Positions 10,324 through 31,610 of a DNA stretch of 64,000 nucleotides are shown here, one piece after another. The notes under the pieces were generated by a model. That model did no database searches. It saw nothing but the letters and a program-made list of their open reading frames with translations, and was not told the DNA's origin. The DNA is from Scenedesmus sp. ARA3. Taxonomy: Eukaryota; Chlorophyta; Chlorophyceae; Sphaeropleales; Scenedesmaceae. The translations under genes were made by a program, and so were the position numbers. Where the stretch lies: NCBI GenBank assembly GCA_004335835.1, contig RWJK01001745.1, forward strand, positions 142,895-206,894. The letters are read 5' to 3'. How positions within the stretch are numbered: the first letter of the stretch is position 1; the number at the start of each line of letters is the position of its first letter.

Positions 10324-13300
10324 CAGAGTATGTGTCGACCATATACACCTACCTGAACGATGCTGCTGTCATCAGCAGGAACAGCACAGCAGCCTTCCTG
10401 CAGGAGCTGCAGCGCTGGCAGCAGGCCAGCCAGCCCAACAGCACGCTGGATGTGGCGCCTTTTGTGGCGGTTGCAAGAGACATGCTGGGCTACTTCAGGC
10501 TCAGGTGCGAGCACAGATACAGTTACGTAACATAACAATACAGTTTATGCATTCTTCTTGAGGAATTGCTGCAGAAGCGACGTGTTACTCAAGCGGTAGC
10601 TTCTTGGTTGTTGTTGACAGTCACTGCATGGTCTGCACGGCAATGAGCTGAGGTGCTCCTGCCATGTAGGTAGGGCAGCTGCTCCCCAGGACCAGCAGCC
10701 ACAGCTTGCAGGAACCTACCATGTTGCACACCAGTGCACAACATGTGCAAGCGCAGCCTTGTACAGCCTGTTGCAGCTTCAGCTGTCTGAAGTAAGAAGC
10801 ACCGCCATGCTGGTGTTGATGCTATGCTGCTGTGTATGCTGTGCTGCAGGTACAGCGAAGCACTACTGGTGCTGCTGCGGCAGTTCTCAGAAAGCGGCGT
10901 GCTTGTGCCGACAGCAGTCAACCCAGACGTGCTGCAGCAGGAGGTGCAGCAACTGCTCGACACTGCAAACTTGAACAGATACTATGCAGCAGTGTCCAGT
11001 GGGTGCGGGCAAGCAACACAGCGGGGCTTTGTGACGGATGAAGAGACAGTGTCAAATGCAGCAGATGCAGCGACGGGTGTAACACAAGTGAAGGTGGGCA
11101 TTTTGCTGATTACTGCAGCATGTTGGATCATTGATTGGCAGCTATTATTGAGATCTGTCAACATTACACTTCTTATGTTGCAAGCCTAGTATCACATTTT
11201 GTGCAGTCGACAGGTGCTCCTTATGGTGTCAGCTCAAGCACCACACTGCAGACAGGGTGACCCGCAGCTGCAGCTGTAGATGCAGCAGTTGGCTGCCCGG
11301 CAAGCAGCTTTACCAGTGCGGTCAACGGAGATAGCATGGGGGTGCCATCGCAATGAAAGTCAACGGCTGTTGCGGCCGCTGATGGTGTCCCGCTGTCTCA
11401 CCGCTGCACAGGTCACTGGCAGGAGGTTGCTTCAGCAGCAGCTGGCGGAACTTCCAGGAGCACGCCGCAGCCGACGCCACCATCAACACAGCTCGGCTGC
11501 TATGGGCACATCAATACGGCCTCCATTCCTTGGCGCAATCTATGCCTCATCTGCTGCAAACAGCACCGCTTTTGCAGCAACAGCAGCTGGTGCTGTCCAC
11601 AGGCGGGCAGAGTATTACAGCCGCAGCCGGCACTTACAGCAGCAGAGCAGCTTATCAGGCACGTTGCAGGACACCATATGCTTGGTGCCAACAGCCAATT
11701 GGCCAGTGGATGGGCCTCAAGATATCACCTTCAGCTGCCCAGACATGCAGCAGCGGCCAAAGCTTGCAGGATTCCAGCCGGCAGAAATGCCTGTGGTGTT
11801 TCACTGTGAGTTGCGCAGATCCTGCAAGCAGTAGTACTCCTACAGCCTGCGAGGCTGTAACAGTTGTTACAGGTTACAGTCGACAGGTGTACAGGGCTCT
11901 GGAGTGCCTGCAAGCAGTATGTCCGAGCATTGCATGCACCATCAGCAGCAACGCAGCCTGCGTGCAGGCTGTTACAGGCCAAGCATATCTTCAAGTTCCC
12001 TCATTGAACTGGCAGCCCCTGCTGCTGTGTTTGGTCGTGTGCCTGCGCATGCTGCTGTTTGTTCAGGCCTGCGCTACCCCAGTGAAGATGGGAGGCACGT
12101 GCTGCCTGCCATTGAGAGGCCCCAGGAGGCAGCACAGAACCTCATAGATGTAGCCAACAAGCAGTTCGAAGGCAGTGGGCTCAGGTGTGTCTGGACAGTC
12201 CTGCAAAGTCTGTTAGGCAGTGTATTACACTAGCATGTCGCTTCAAGCCTGCCGTCTGCATAGTCTATGGCTGCATGCATGTTGCAGGGGCTGCTTGTGC
12301 TACTGGTCAATCAACATTTGCCTCAGCTGCATGTGCTCAACTTGGTCTGCTTTGTGCTGCAACTTGTTGCTGTGCCTATCTGCAGTTTCAAGATGCAGGA
12401 AGTCCGCACAGATGCCGCAATGTACCCCTACCTGCTGCTGCCCTCACTCTCAAAATGGCAAGAGTGCAGCATCAACAATAACAACAAGCAGCTAGAGCAA
12501 AAGGGCCTGGAATGCCTTGGTAAAGCTGCAGCCCAGCCAAGTGTTGTCATTCTGGCCAGCCAGCTTGTCATTAACGTTATTATCAGCAGCTCACCCCACA
12601 GGCCGTCCTGCTCCGGCGAGCAAGACATCACCTGCAACCACACGATCTGGGGCTACGCGCAAGCAGATGGACCCTGGTTCAATGCAGGAACTGCAGATCC
12701 AAACTATCAAGAAGGTGATTCAGCAGGGAACTGGCTGTGGCTTCGGTTTACGGAGTTGGATGTGGGAGGCCGCAACAACGCTAATGTATGGGAGGCAGGG
12801 GGCAACACTTTCGCCCATGAGGTGCGTGTGGATTGCGCAGGTGGCCCCGGGACGCAGCAGTACAGCTCTCGGTGCAGAGTGAGCTGATTGCTTGTATGCT
12901 TGCATGATCGCTGTATGTCACAATGTCCGCTTTACTGTGCCAGCTGCTGTGTCACTTGCTGCACCTGTGTGTATCTGGTGCTTGCAGCTTGCGCACTACC
13001 TTGCATTGATGCACACACATCAAGGCGGCTGTGAAGGAGCACAGCCTGGCAAGGGTGATGGAGTGGCTGACACAGCAGTAAGCGAGCCGCTGCAAGTATT
13101 GGATGACGCACACCCTCAAGACCTGCACTTGCAGCTTACAAAATGGTGCACGGGGTTTAGGGACGGTTCTGGACCGCTGGTGCAGGATTTGAAAGTGTTT
13201 AACAGCTGCCCCAAGCCCAGGAAGGGGCAACAGCATGCTGCTGATATTGCTGTTGACAATGTGTTCAACTTGATGGCGTATGTTCCAGATGTGTGTTACA

Positions 13301-13395
13301 TTGGGGCGCTGACACCTGGGCAGGTGGAGCGGCTACAAAGCATGGTAGCGCGCTACAGGCCAAGGATGATGGATGCCTTCAAGACAGGGAATTGA
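9789..13395 (+). CDS. Membrane-anchored M43 (pappalysin-like) metalloprotease
   Basis: Model exons are 9789-10020, 10327-10504, 10850-11093, 11412-11805, 11887-12184, 12386-12821 and 12988-13395. All phases agree and the product is 729 aa. A single hydrophobic segment near residues 9-31 after a short basic N-terminus predicts a type II signal anchor, so the catalytic part should be extracytoplasmic or luminal. The zinc motif HELAHYLALMH (593-603, HExxHxxxxxH) is split exactly after HE by the last intron. It is followed by GGC, GDGVADT and the Met-turn region NVFNLMAY. This order fits the metzincin M43 family, which cleaves peptide bonds with zinc held by three His. The middle region is Ala/Ser/Gln-rich and unassigned. 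The substrate is unknown; cell-wall or matrix proteins are one possibility. The start was chosen because it directly precedes the anchor. Confidence 0.82.
10275..10326 (+). repeat. (CCTG)n microsatellite ending at a 3' splice site
   Basis: About twelve CCTG/TGCC units run directly into the CTGCAG acceptor of exon 2 of the metalloprotease gene. The tract sits where a polypyrimidine tract is expected. Confidence 0.85.
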
Positions 13396-13962
13396 GCGTT
13401 ACCAGGAGGACTTGCAAGGATGTGTTTACGCCGCAGCTTTGGTGCCGCAGCACTTGAGTTCCGGTTGTTGATGCTGCTGTAGCTGTTGTGAAGAATGTGT
13501 CGTGTATGTGTAACATGTGCTTCAGTTACCACAGCGACTGCCGACTGGGATGGCATACGGCCCGCATGCGCATGTGTTGCTGCACAAGCCAGCCAGCTGG
13601 CAGAAGTAAGCAACCGTGTTGAACCACAGCTGTATCACCAGGGGCGGTCCGGCAGGCCAGAGGATTAAGTTCGTTGATGCTCTGTTGCAGTTCATGCAGC
13701 CTGGTTTGAATGTCTGCAAGCAGAACCCTGGACTGTTGCAACCCCGAACGCTGGTGTCGTCACAGTTGCGAGCCACATGGCGATGGCCTGAGAGGAGGAC
13801 AGTGTGAAGCGTGTGCCCTCGCAATAAGCTGACCTGCAGTTCTAACATACAAATTACTGTTGTCCCGCCTGCACACAATCCTGCAAGTGTGTTGCTGCAT
13901 GCTCGCATCCCCAGAATTGACGGTTTTCAATCTTAAAACAGAACTGTCTACGGATTTAAGAT
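13396..13962. other. intergenic between metalloprotease and truB
   Basis: This stretch holds the presumed metalloprotease 3' untranslated region and the truB promoter. No repeat, RNA gene or coding segment can be supported. Confidence 0.5.
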
Positions 13963-16618
13963 TTGACCAGCTCTACCCGCCACAACGGCATGCTGCCCGC
14001 ACAGCACTCGCACTGTCTGCACAACATACAGCAACAAGGGCTTCGTAGCAGGCAGCTTTGCCCGAGCGCAAACTGCGGGCTTATAACAAGTAGCAGACGG
14101 TTCTCGTCATTGATAGCGGCTGTTGCAAGGGAGCGCCAACGACAACAGCAGCAGCAGCAGCAGCAGCAGCATGGTCAGGCCAGTAGCCTTAGGTCGAATA
14201 GCATGGGAACGCAGCAACACCAAAGCAATCCTATGCAGCAACAAGATTGGCCGCAGCAGCCTGCACAGCAGCAGCAGCAGCAGCAGCAGCAGTTGCAGCG
14301 GAGGCAGCAACAACAACAGCAGCAGCAGCAGCAACTGGGCTACTACTTGACAGGTGGTGACAGCGACCAGTGGACGTGGGATGACGACTACAACCCTGCT
14401 GTGCGGGTGAGTCACACAGCACCACATGCATGCATGCTGCACCTCGTGCTGCATCTTTTTCCACTGCTGGGAAGTAACAGAGGTGGCAGCACTCGAAGTT
14501 CTGCCCAGCATAGTTGCTGTCTGCTGACTTGCGACCAATAGTCAGCACATATCTGCTTGCAGCGCCCAGCAGAGCTCAGCAGCATTGGTGTAACCAGGAC
14601 AACATCTGGCCCTGTGCATGCTCATGTGCCGCGCCACCAACATGTTGCACCTGCATGTGTCTGCTGCTGCCGCAGGCCAAGGTGGCAGCAGCAGCGCAGC
14701 AGCTGCCGCCCACGCCTCGCCAGCAGATGCTTGCCCAGCAGGCAGCAGCAGCCTCGCAGCAGCTGCCCACAGTCATCAACCGGCTGCCTGAGCAGTTCAA
14801 TGCGCAGGTGGGTCCAGCATGCAGCATGTTCAGCTAGCTGCAGACATTGACAAGCCAGGTTGCACAGTCTCTACCGCTGCTCCTCGCCACTCCCTGCAAT
14901 CAACAGCTCATCACGCATCACATCTTGTAAACTTTACAGCTGCATGATCGCTGGAATGGGCCGGTACCGTTGACGCAAACAGCAACCTGAAAGTGAAGCC
15001 CCCTTCTTTTGCAATTCTATACTGCAGGTGCTGTCCAACGCAGTACTGCTGATAGACAAGCCGGCGCGCTGGAACAGCACCGACGTGGTGCGGCATATTG
15101 TTCACATCAGAGACGCTGGCTGCTTTGTACTTGTCCTGCAGGTGCTGTCCAATGCAGTGCTGCTGATAGACAAGCCGGCGCGCTGGAGCAACACCGACGT
15201 GGTGCAGCATGGTGTTCACATCAGAGACGCTTGCTGCTTTGTACTTGTCCTGCAGGTGCTGTCCAACGCAGTGCTGCTGATCGACAAGCCGGCGCGCTGG
15301 AGCAGCACCGACGTGGTGCGCGAGCTGCAGCGCACGCTGAAGCTGCAGAAGGTGTGCCATGGCGGGCCGCTGGACGCGCACGCCACTGGGCTGCTGATCG
15401 TGCTCATGGGTAAGTACGGTCGTGTACGTTGCTCACACAGTCATGTCACTCGTCCCTTCCCACATTGCAGGTGCTGCCAGCCGGCTGATTTCAAAGCTTG
15501 AGCCCTTAGAAGGGACTTACAGCGGGACCATCAGCTCGGGTCAGCCACCTGCCACGTATGATGCCACAGGCCAGGTTACACAAGTGTCAGCCAGCTGGCT
15601 TTACACACACACTACTGACACCAGCATGTCACTGACGCCTGTGTACTGCAGGTGCTGCCAGCCGGCTAACTCCAAAGCTTGAACCCTTAGAGAGGACCTA
15701 CAGCGGCACCATCAAACTGGGTGCAGCCACCACCACGTATGACGCCACAGGCCAGGTTGTTACATCGTCACCCGCCTGGCGCCAGCTCAGCGATGCTGAC
15801 GTGGCAGCAGCAGCAGCAGCGATGCAGGGCGAGGTGCTGCAGGTGCCGTGCATGTGGAGCAGCACCAAGTACAAGAACAGGGTGAGCCGCCAGCTCTGCA
15901 CTCGTGCAGTGGCACACATGCTGATGGACGCTTTGATTGTGCATACGTGCTGAAGTGACGGGTAACTCACCCAGAGGCTGGTTTGCACAGGTCTGTCTGT
16001 GAGAGGGTGTGCGTTGCAACCAGCAGCGGCATGCTTGGATGGATGAGCGCTGGGCGCCGGCCGCCATCTAACAGGGCTTGACTAGTGTCAAAGCATCCCC
16101 GCCTGTCAGTCGCTCACTGCTGGGTCCACGCATGTTGTGGTTTCACCATGCCTAAAACTGTCATTTTGCGCTTAGCTGCTGTTGTTTTGGCATGTCGTGT
16201 TCTGCAGCCGCTGCGCTGGTATGCCGAGCGGGGCGAGGAGGTGCGGCGGGAGCCCAAGGCAGTACAAATAAGTTCCATACAAGTCTGGCGAGACAAGGCA
16301 TCGCCTGCAAGCGACAGCAGCAGCAGCAGCAGCAGCCCCACAGCAGCTAGTGATAAAGCCGACGTAGCAGGGCTGCAGCTTGATGCAGCGGCAGCCGGCT
16401 CAGATGAGGTGCATTTCAGGGTGGTTGCTGGCAAGGGGGCCAGTATGCGCGTGTTAGCACATGACTTGGGTGCTGCGCTGGGCTGCGGGGCACATCTTTT
16501 GAGCCTAAGGCGTGAGGCCATAGGGGGCTTTAAGGTGGACACTGCGTGGAGCTTAGAAGTGCTGCTGCCGCTGGCAAAGAAGTATGGCAAGGGGTTCAAG
16601 TTTGCGCCGCAGGCTTAA
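13963..16618 (+). CDS. truB: TruB-family tRNA pseudouridine-55 synthase
   Basis: TruB enzymes convert U55 in the T-loop of tRNA to pseudouridine. Model exons are 13963-14406, 14676-14807, 15256-15409, 15652-15881 and 16208-16618, giving 456 aa with consistent phases. The first ~190 residues are Gln-rich and not part of the fold; the start may instead be ATG 13990. The catalytic domain opens with AVLLIDKPARW and contains GGPLDAHATGLL, the equivalent of the usual GTLDPLATG, with catalytic Asp near residue 232. It then has LEPLERTYSGTIKLGAATTT, HFRVVAGKGASMRVLAHDLG and ALGCGAHLLSLRREAIGGF. The last two are the characteristic TruB C-terminal motifs. The N-terminus suggests organelle targeting, but that is inference. 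Exons 3, 4 and 5 each have extra partial copies beside them. Confidence 0.88.
15028..15318 (+). repeat. 114-bp tandem repeat, three copies of the 5' edge of truB exon 3
   Basis: Copies begin at 15028, 15142 and 15256, exactly 114 bases (38 codons) apart. Each starts with CTGCAG followed by the codons for VLSNAVLLIDKPARW. No stop interrupts the frame from the first copy into the true exon. A similar partial copy of the exon 4 start lies at 15471-15574, ahead of the full exon at 15652. Confidence 0.9.
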
Positions 16619-17130
16619 GTTATCGTGTTTTGGGCCTGATTGATGAGGTTGTAAGCGGCATCACGCGCATGCCGGCGCATGATCTGGGTGCTGCACTGGG
16701 CTGCGGGGCGCACCTGTTGAGCCGTAGGCGTGGGGCTATTGGGAGGCTTCAAAGTAGAGACTGCGTGGAGCTTAGAGGTGCTGCTGCCGCTGGCCAAGAA
16801 GTATGGCAAAGGCTTCAAGTTTGCGCCGCAGGCTTAAGTTATCGTGTTTTGGGCCTGATTGATGAGGTTGTAAGCGGCATCACGCGCATGCCGGCGCATG
16901 ATCTGGGTGCTGCACTGGGCTGCGGGGCGCACCTGTTGAGCCTAAGGCGTGAGGCGATTGGGAGGCTTCAAGGTAGAGACTGCGTGGAGCTTAGAGGTGC
17001 TGCTGCCGCTGGAAAACATACGGCAAGGGTAACTTCGGGTCACAGGCCTGATGAAACAGGATGGGATCAGGCGTGCAGCTTGGATGTGCTGCTGCCGCTT
17101 GTGTGGAAGTATGGCAAGGGTGGTGTTTTT
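16611..17130 (+). repeat. tandem decayed copies of the truB C-terminal coding region
   Basis: The segment around AHDLGAALGCGAHLLS recurs about 219 bases apart after the true stop, near 16676 and 16895. A shorter copy of the final LLPLVWKYGKG part lies near 17080-17130. The copies carry a frameshift after RRxAIG and lack an independent start, so they are probably non-coding 3' untranslated or intergenic DNA. Confidence 0.85.
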
Positions 17131-17745
17131 GTGCCGCCAGTTTGCGCAGTTCCATATGTTGCTGTGTCATTGCTATGAGATGAGCAATGCTCTGGTATTT
17201 GGAATAACAGAATCCAGGCCTGATGTCATATAAAAACTTGATCTGTGGGCGGTGTTTGAGCTGCCAGCTCTACTTCCTATAGGGTAGTGATCAGGGTCAT
17301 CAGGGTGATGGATACAGACGGAGTCCTCCGCATTTTGCTTGAACAGAACTTTAGAAAACCATTTGCTTCTGTTTTTTTTTTTGCCATCGTCAGGACAAGA
17401 TCCGCATCGACCTTCCGAGGTTTGGAAGATATCCTTGGAGTGGCCTAGCTATCGTCCGTTACAGCGAGATAGCAGCAGAGCTGCCAAAGAGACAACTTAC
17501 TTTTGGTTCATTACCAGCAAACATCGGAGAGTGCCGTTCAAAGCCATCGTGATGTTGTAGCGCGAGTGTCAGAAGGGGTGCAGCAGCAGACGGTGCGTAG
17601 CAGATTGTCTGGGCGCTGAGTTGGGTAAGGAGCGATGTACAGACATAGCCGGTGACGTATCTCCTGCTCGTGCTGCTGCAGGCCAAATCACACGCTGAAC
17701 AGCTGCAGCAGCGGCTCTGACAGCAGAAGCACCACCAGCAGCAGG
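17131..17745. other. intergenic between truB copies and LRR gene
   Basis: A T-rich run lies at 17372-17382. I find no credible exon. The upstream part is the tail of the truB duplication and the downstream part should contain the LRR gene promoter. Confidence 0.45.
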
Positions 17746-18588
17746 ATGGACAATAAGCAGCAAATATCTGTCAGCTTGCACGACCCCCTTATATTTGGGC
17801 CCCTGCTGCGTCATCCCAGCATCAGCCAGGACCAGCAGGCTGTTGCAGCACTGCAGCAAACATCCAAGCAGCTGCAGGCAGCAACAGCAGGACTGCCTGC
17901 AGGACAGCTGCCTGCAGGACAGCTGCCTGTGGTGCTGCATACAAACCAGCCGCTGCAGGCACAGGCGCTCGTGCAGTGGCTGAAAAAGCATGCAGGACTG
18001 CTGATCTCCTTGGAGCTGCAGCTGCCGTTTACGTGTCCCAACAATGGCCGCAGGCGTTGGGCTGCAGGCATAGCAACAGCACTGGGTGATGCGCTGCGCC
18101 ATGCAGCAGCAGCTTGCCCCATACAGCTGCAGTCCTTCACACTCAGCGGAAGCACAGCATGGTTGTGTATGCTGCAGCAGCTGCCAGCAGCACACCTGAC
18201 GCAGCTGCAAGCAGAAATGAACTTCGAATGTGGCGCCAGCATGCAGGCAGTTGCAGCGTTGACCAACCTACGGCGCCTGGAGCTCACCAGCACAACATCA
18301 GCAGCAGTAAGCTATGTGCCAGATGATGTGCTGGCTCCGCTTGCAGCAGGACTGCAGCAGCTTACAGAGCTGCGCATAGGGCAGGTGAGACCCAGACAGC
18401 TGCAGTACCTTCCGCCCAAGCTGCAGCAGCTGCATGTCGTGGTAGACCTGTGCAGGAAGCCGCAGCTGCTGCTGCAGCTGGCCAGCTGGGTTCAGCAGCA
18501 TGCTGGTATCATGAGGAGCCTGGAGCTGCTCAGGGGCCCAGAGATGGAGAGGAACCTTCCCAGTTGGAATGCAGCCGCCGCCGCCGCC

Positions 18589-18625
<37 letters not shown>

Positions 18626-19842
18626 GTGGAGCGCCCTCAACTCCTGCTGCTGTCGGAAGCTTGCAGCTGCAGTCGTTTAGCTGCAGCCTCGCCGGTCCGG
18701 CGCTGCAGCACCTGCCAGCAGCCAGCCTCACAGCACTGAGCTGTCAGTTGGACTGGAGGGCTGCGGCGCATGTCGCTGCGCTGTGCAACCTCACCAGCCT
18801 TCGTAAGCTTGTGCTCAAGTCAACAGGCGGCCGCAGCAGCTGGATGGCGCCTAACGCGCTGGCACCGTTATCATCTCTGCAGCAGCTTACAAGCCTGCAG
18901 CTAGGCGGTGTGCACAGGCGGCAGCTGCAGCAGCTGCAGCTGCCGCAGCTGCAGGAGCTGCAGCTCCTGATGGAGCCACACATGCAGTGCGCGCTGCCGC
19001 AGCTGCGGATCGGCCACCTGACTGGGCTCACCTCGATGCGGCTGTCAGATTCAGCCGCGGGGTTGCAGGCTGGCGACGAGCTGCCGCCAAAATTGCGGGA
19101 TCTGGAGCTGGTAGTGCCTGGCCATGGGGAGGGCTGCTGCAGCTTACAGCCGCTGCTGCAGCTGACAGGGATGCGCAAGCTGCGGCTGCTGTTGCGAGAC
19201 GTGCCTCACGGCTCCAGGGACGCTGTAGGGCAGTTGAGCAGGCTGACTTGCTTGAAGGAGCTGGAGCTGGAGTACATGTGGGGGCGGCAGATGCGTGCTG
19301 ACGAACGCAGGGCACCGCAGGCGGCAGCAATCTCTCTGCAGTTGCAACGGCACGCATGGCAGCAGGAGGCTGCGGTGGCAGCAAGTGTCTGGCAGCAGCT
19401 GCCGCTGAAGGCGCTGGTGTGGAGCTCTGAGGACGTGCCTGCTGCTGTGCTGCAGCGAGTTGGTGTGCTGACGGGGTTGACACGCCTCGGGCTCCGTGCT
19501 GGCAGCACCAACTGGAGTCAGACCTGTCGAGGCTTAGAGGCAAGCCCTCAACAGCTGGCAGCTATGCTGCAGCAGCTGAAACTGCTGCGCGTGCTGGCTT
19601 TGACGGTGCCTGACGAAACTGATGATGCTAGTCCGTGGCCGTCCAGCGAGGTTGAGGGTGTGGCAGCACTGTTGCAGGCTGTTGGCGAGTTGAGCATGCT
19701 TGAAGACGTAAATGTGCGGCTGCCTGTTAGGCTTGAAGAAGGCGCAGTGCAGCAGCTGTCTGGCATGCTGCCGCAGCTGCTGCCCCGTCATTGGCAGCCC
19801 TACTGCCAGGTGACCGCCGCTGAAGTCAGCATCCAGCTGTAG
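17746..19842 (+). CDS. Leucine-rich-repeat protein, single exon
   Basis: This is an uninterrupted 698-codon frame, unusual in a window where other genes are intron-rich. The sequence is Leu/Gln/Ala-rich. Irregular leucine-rich repeats of about 24-30 residues run from roughly residue 150 to the end, for example LTNLRRLELTSTTS, LQQLTSLQLGGVH, LTGLTSMRLSDSA and LTCLKELELEYMW. A poly-Ala tract coded by GCC/GCA triplets (about 18570-18625) interrupts the repeats. No signal peptide or membrane segment is seen, so a cytosolic or nuclear role is likely. The N-terminal ~90 residues carry no motif I recognise; an F-box-like element is possible but not demonstrated. Such proteins usually act as interaction scaffolds. 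It lies tail to tail with MCM8. Confidence 0.8.
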
Positions 19843-20544
19843 CCTTGCATCAAATGGGGCTGATTGCGTGTGCATCTAGAGCGCGTGCTGCATGTAGGCA
19901 TCAGCTGCAGCGCGTCCTGACCCAGTCACTGCCTGAAAGTGTTGCCGTGGTTGGCCGTATCAGAATTATCGAACAGCATGGTAACAGCACAGCTGCTGGC
20001 GCCTGCTTTGTGTACCGCTGTGGCTCAACATTCGCCTTGGTAACAAAACATGAACACAGCACTAGCCTTTATGAACAAACACAGCAACAAGCTCTGACGC
20101 TGCGCGATCCAGGCATGCGGCACTGTTGTTTTACAACTCACAAAGCTGGCAGCGGCAGCTGAAGCCTGTGTAGTACACTGTGCAAATAACAGTCAGGCTG
20201 TCCCAGCACATCGTACAACGGTGCCAACTGCGGGTGCATACTGTGGACTCCACAGCAGGCGGGTGGTGCCACCAGGCTGAGCCTGCACAGCCGCACAAGA
20301 TCCTGACTTGAGGTGCACCCTTTTTGAAGGATGCAATGCTTCATGTTACTGAACAGCTTTACAGTGGTCCATGTATGCAAACATCCTGCTGGTGAATGTC
20401 ATCCCCTCACAGTGAGATGGTGCCAGGACCCACATATCAATCTCTTCTAGAAAACGCAAAGCACCCATCCTTATCACCTTCACATTTGTAACCATCAGCG
20501 CGTTGCTCCTCCGCTACACTATGGTACACTGCACGCCGCTGCTC
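19843..20544. other. intergenic between convergent LRR gene and MCM8
   Basis: This holds the 3' untranslated regions of two convergent genes. No coding segment or repeat is supported. Confidence 0.5.
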
Positions 20545-30310
<9,766 letters not shown>

Positions 30311-30954
30311 GGCTTTAACAGCTGGCGTTAGGCTATTTTTCTAGTTGTCAAGAGCCTGTTGCTGGAGTATAATCAGCCATCTGCACGAGCTGCTGCATCA
30401 ACTAAAGTGAGCTGTGCTGCTAAGCAGTGCTGCGGCATACCGCCTGGACCAATTACTATCAAGCCATGCAATCAGTTGCAATTATGTCAGTGCAATTGGA
30501 GCGATCATGGCAGATGAACACTCGCCGTAGAAAGGATTGTTTGGTTCATTTTGAACCATGTCATTAGGGCTCTTCACCGTTGTTGTTGTCGATGTCAGTG
30601 CGTATGAGTGTTTGCTGCGGTTTGGTCGCTGCATATTGTATCTCCAAAGACACAATCAACGGTTGCCCTGGTGCAACACGCTCGACTGCCGAGTGCGTCA
30701 TCCCCTTGGGTGTAGGACTGTTGCTACCATCACTACGTTGCAGTTCAAGTACGCAGGCCGTTGAAGGCAGCACACTGAACATCATTTGATACGGTTTTCT
30801 ACATTATTGCTGTCTGATACAGAGGTCGCTGCAAGGCAGCAGTGACAGGGAGACAGCAACAGCAACAGCAGCAGCAACAGCAACAGCAGCAGCAACCACA
30901 CTGGCAACAAAAGAAACCACCATAGCTAGCAATAGCAATAGCAGCTGCAGTAGC
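30311..30954. other. upstream region of MCM8
   Basis: This is moderately AT-richer than the exons and contains the presumed MCM8 promoter. No exon is supported. A CAG/CAACAG-rich stretch lies at 30855-30900. Confidence 0.45.
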
Positions 30955-30973
30955 ATGGAGCAATGGCTGGCAG

Positions 30974-31504
30974 GTGGCAGCTGCCTGCTGTCTCTGCTTC
31001 TGGTACTTTCAACCATTGCAGCAGGCAAGCTCAGGCCTTGGCATGCCTTACCAAGCTTGGCATTGCATTTGGCACCGTCCTGCTTCGGCCAGCAAGCTGG
31101 CAAACAGCAGTGTCCGAGGTGTTCCTCTCCCACATGGTTTGACATGCTTTTATGCTGCACATGCAGGCTGGCTTGTCCTGTGGCACACAACTCTCAAGGA
31201 CATTGGTTTCTTCCGGGAGATCATGGGCCTCAACAGGTGCACTGAACAGCAGGAGCAGTAGCGTCTCATTCGTTCATGCCATGCGTTTGCATCCTTTCAC
31301 ATGCCACACTGCTGCAGAGCTGCGTGACATGGCAATAACACCCACAATAGCTGCACCTGGCAAGTACACAGCTGCTGTTGTATTTTGTCTGTGTACACCG
31401 CACACTCAACATCTGCAATGTTCTGTCTTGTCAAGTGCAGGCCCAAGCCTGAAGTGAAAGCACAAAGGCAAGCTTCCATGAAGGCTGAGATTGAAAAGAT
31501 CAAG
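30974..31504 (+). other. possible exons of an unidentified or decayed gene
   Basis: Two segments look coding and join in phase. One ends GWLVLWHTTLKDIGFFREIM... at 31236 with an AG|GTGCAC donor. The other, 31441-31504, encodes RPKPEVKAQRQASMKAEIEK and ends at an AAG|GTGAGG donor. Further left another frame reads TKLGIAFGTVLLRPASWQTA, which would need a frameshift to join. This could be a small membrane protein with a coiled tail or a relic of one. I do not recognise the family and could not find a convincing last exon to the right. Confidence 0.25.
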
Positions 31505-31576
31505 GTGAGGACGGACGCCAGCAGCAGGTGCAACCAAGGCTTGCCTAAACAGGCAGGAGGGATAAGGTTTGTTGGC

Positions 31577-31610
<34 letters not shown>

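Noticed and set aside
16546..17178. Plus frame with repeated AHDLGAALGCGAHLLS as a second gene
   Set aside because: It begins inside the truB last exon in another frame and the conserved motif breaks after RRxAIG, so it is decayed duplicate sequence.
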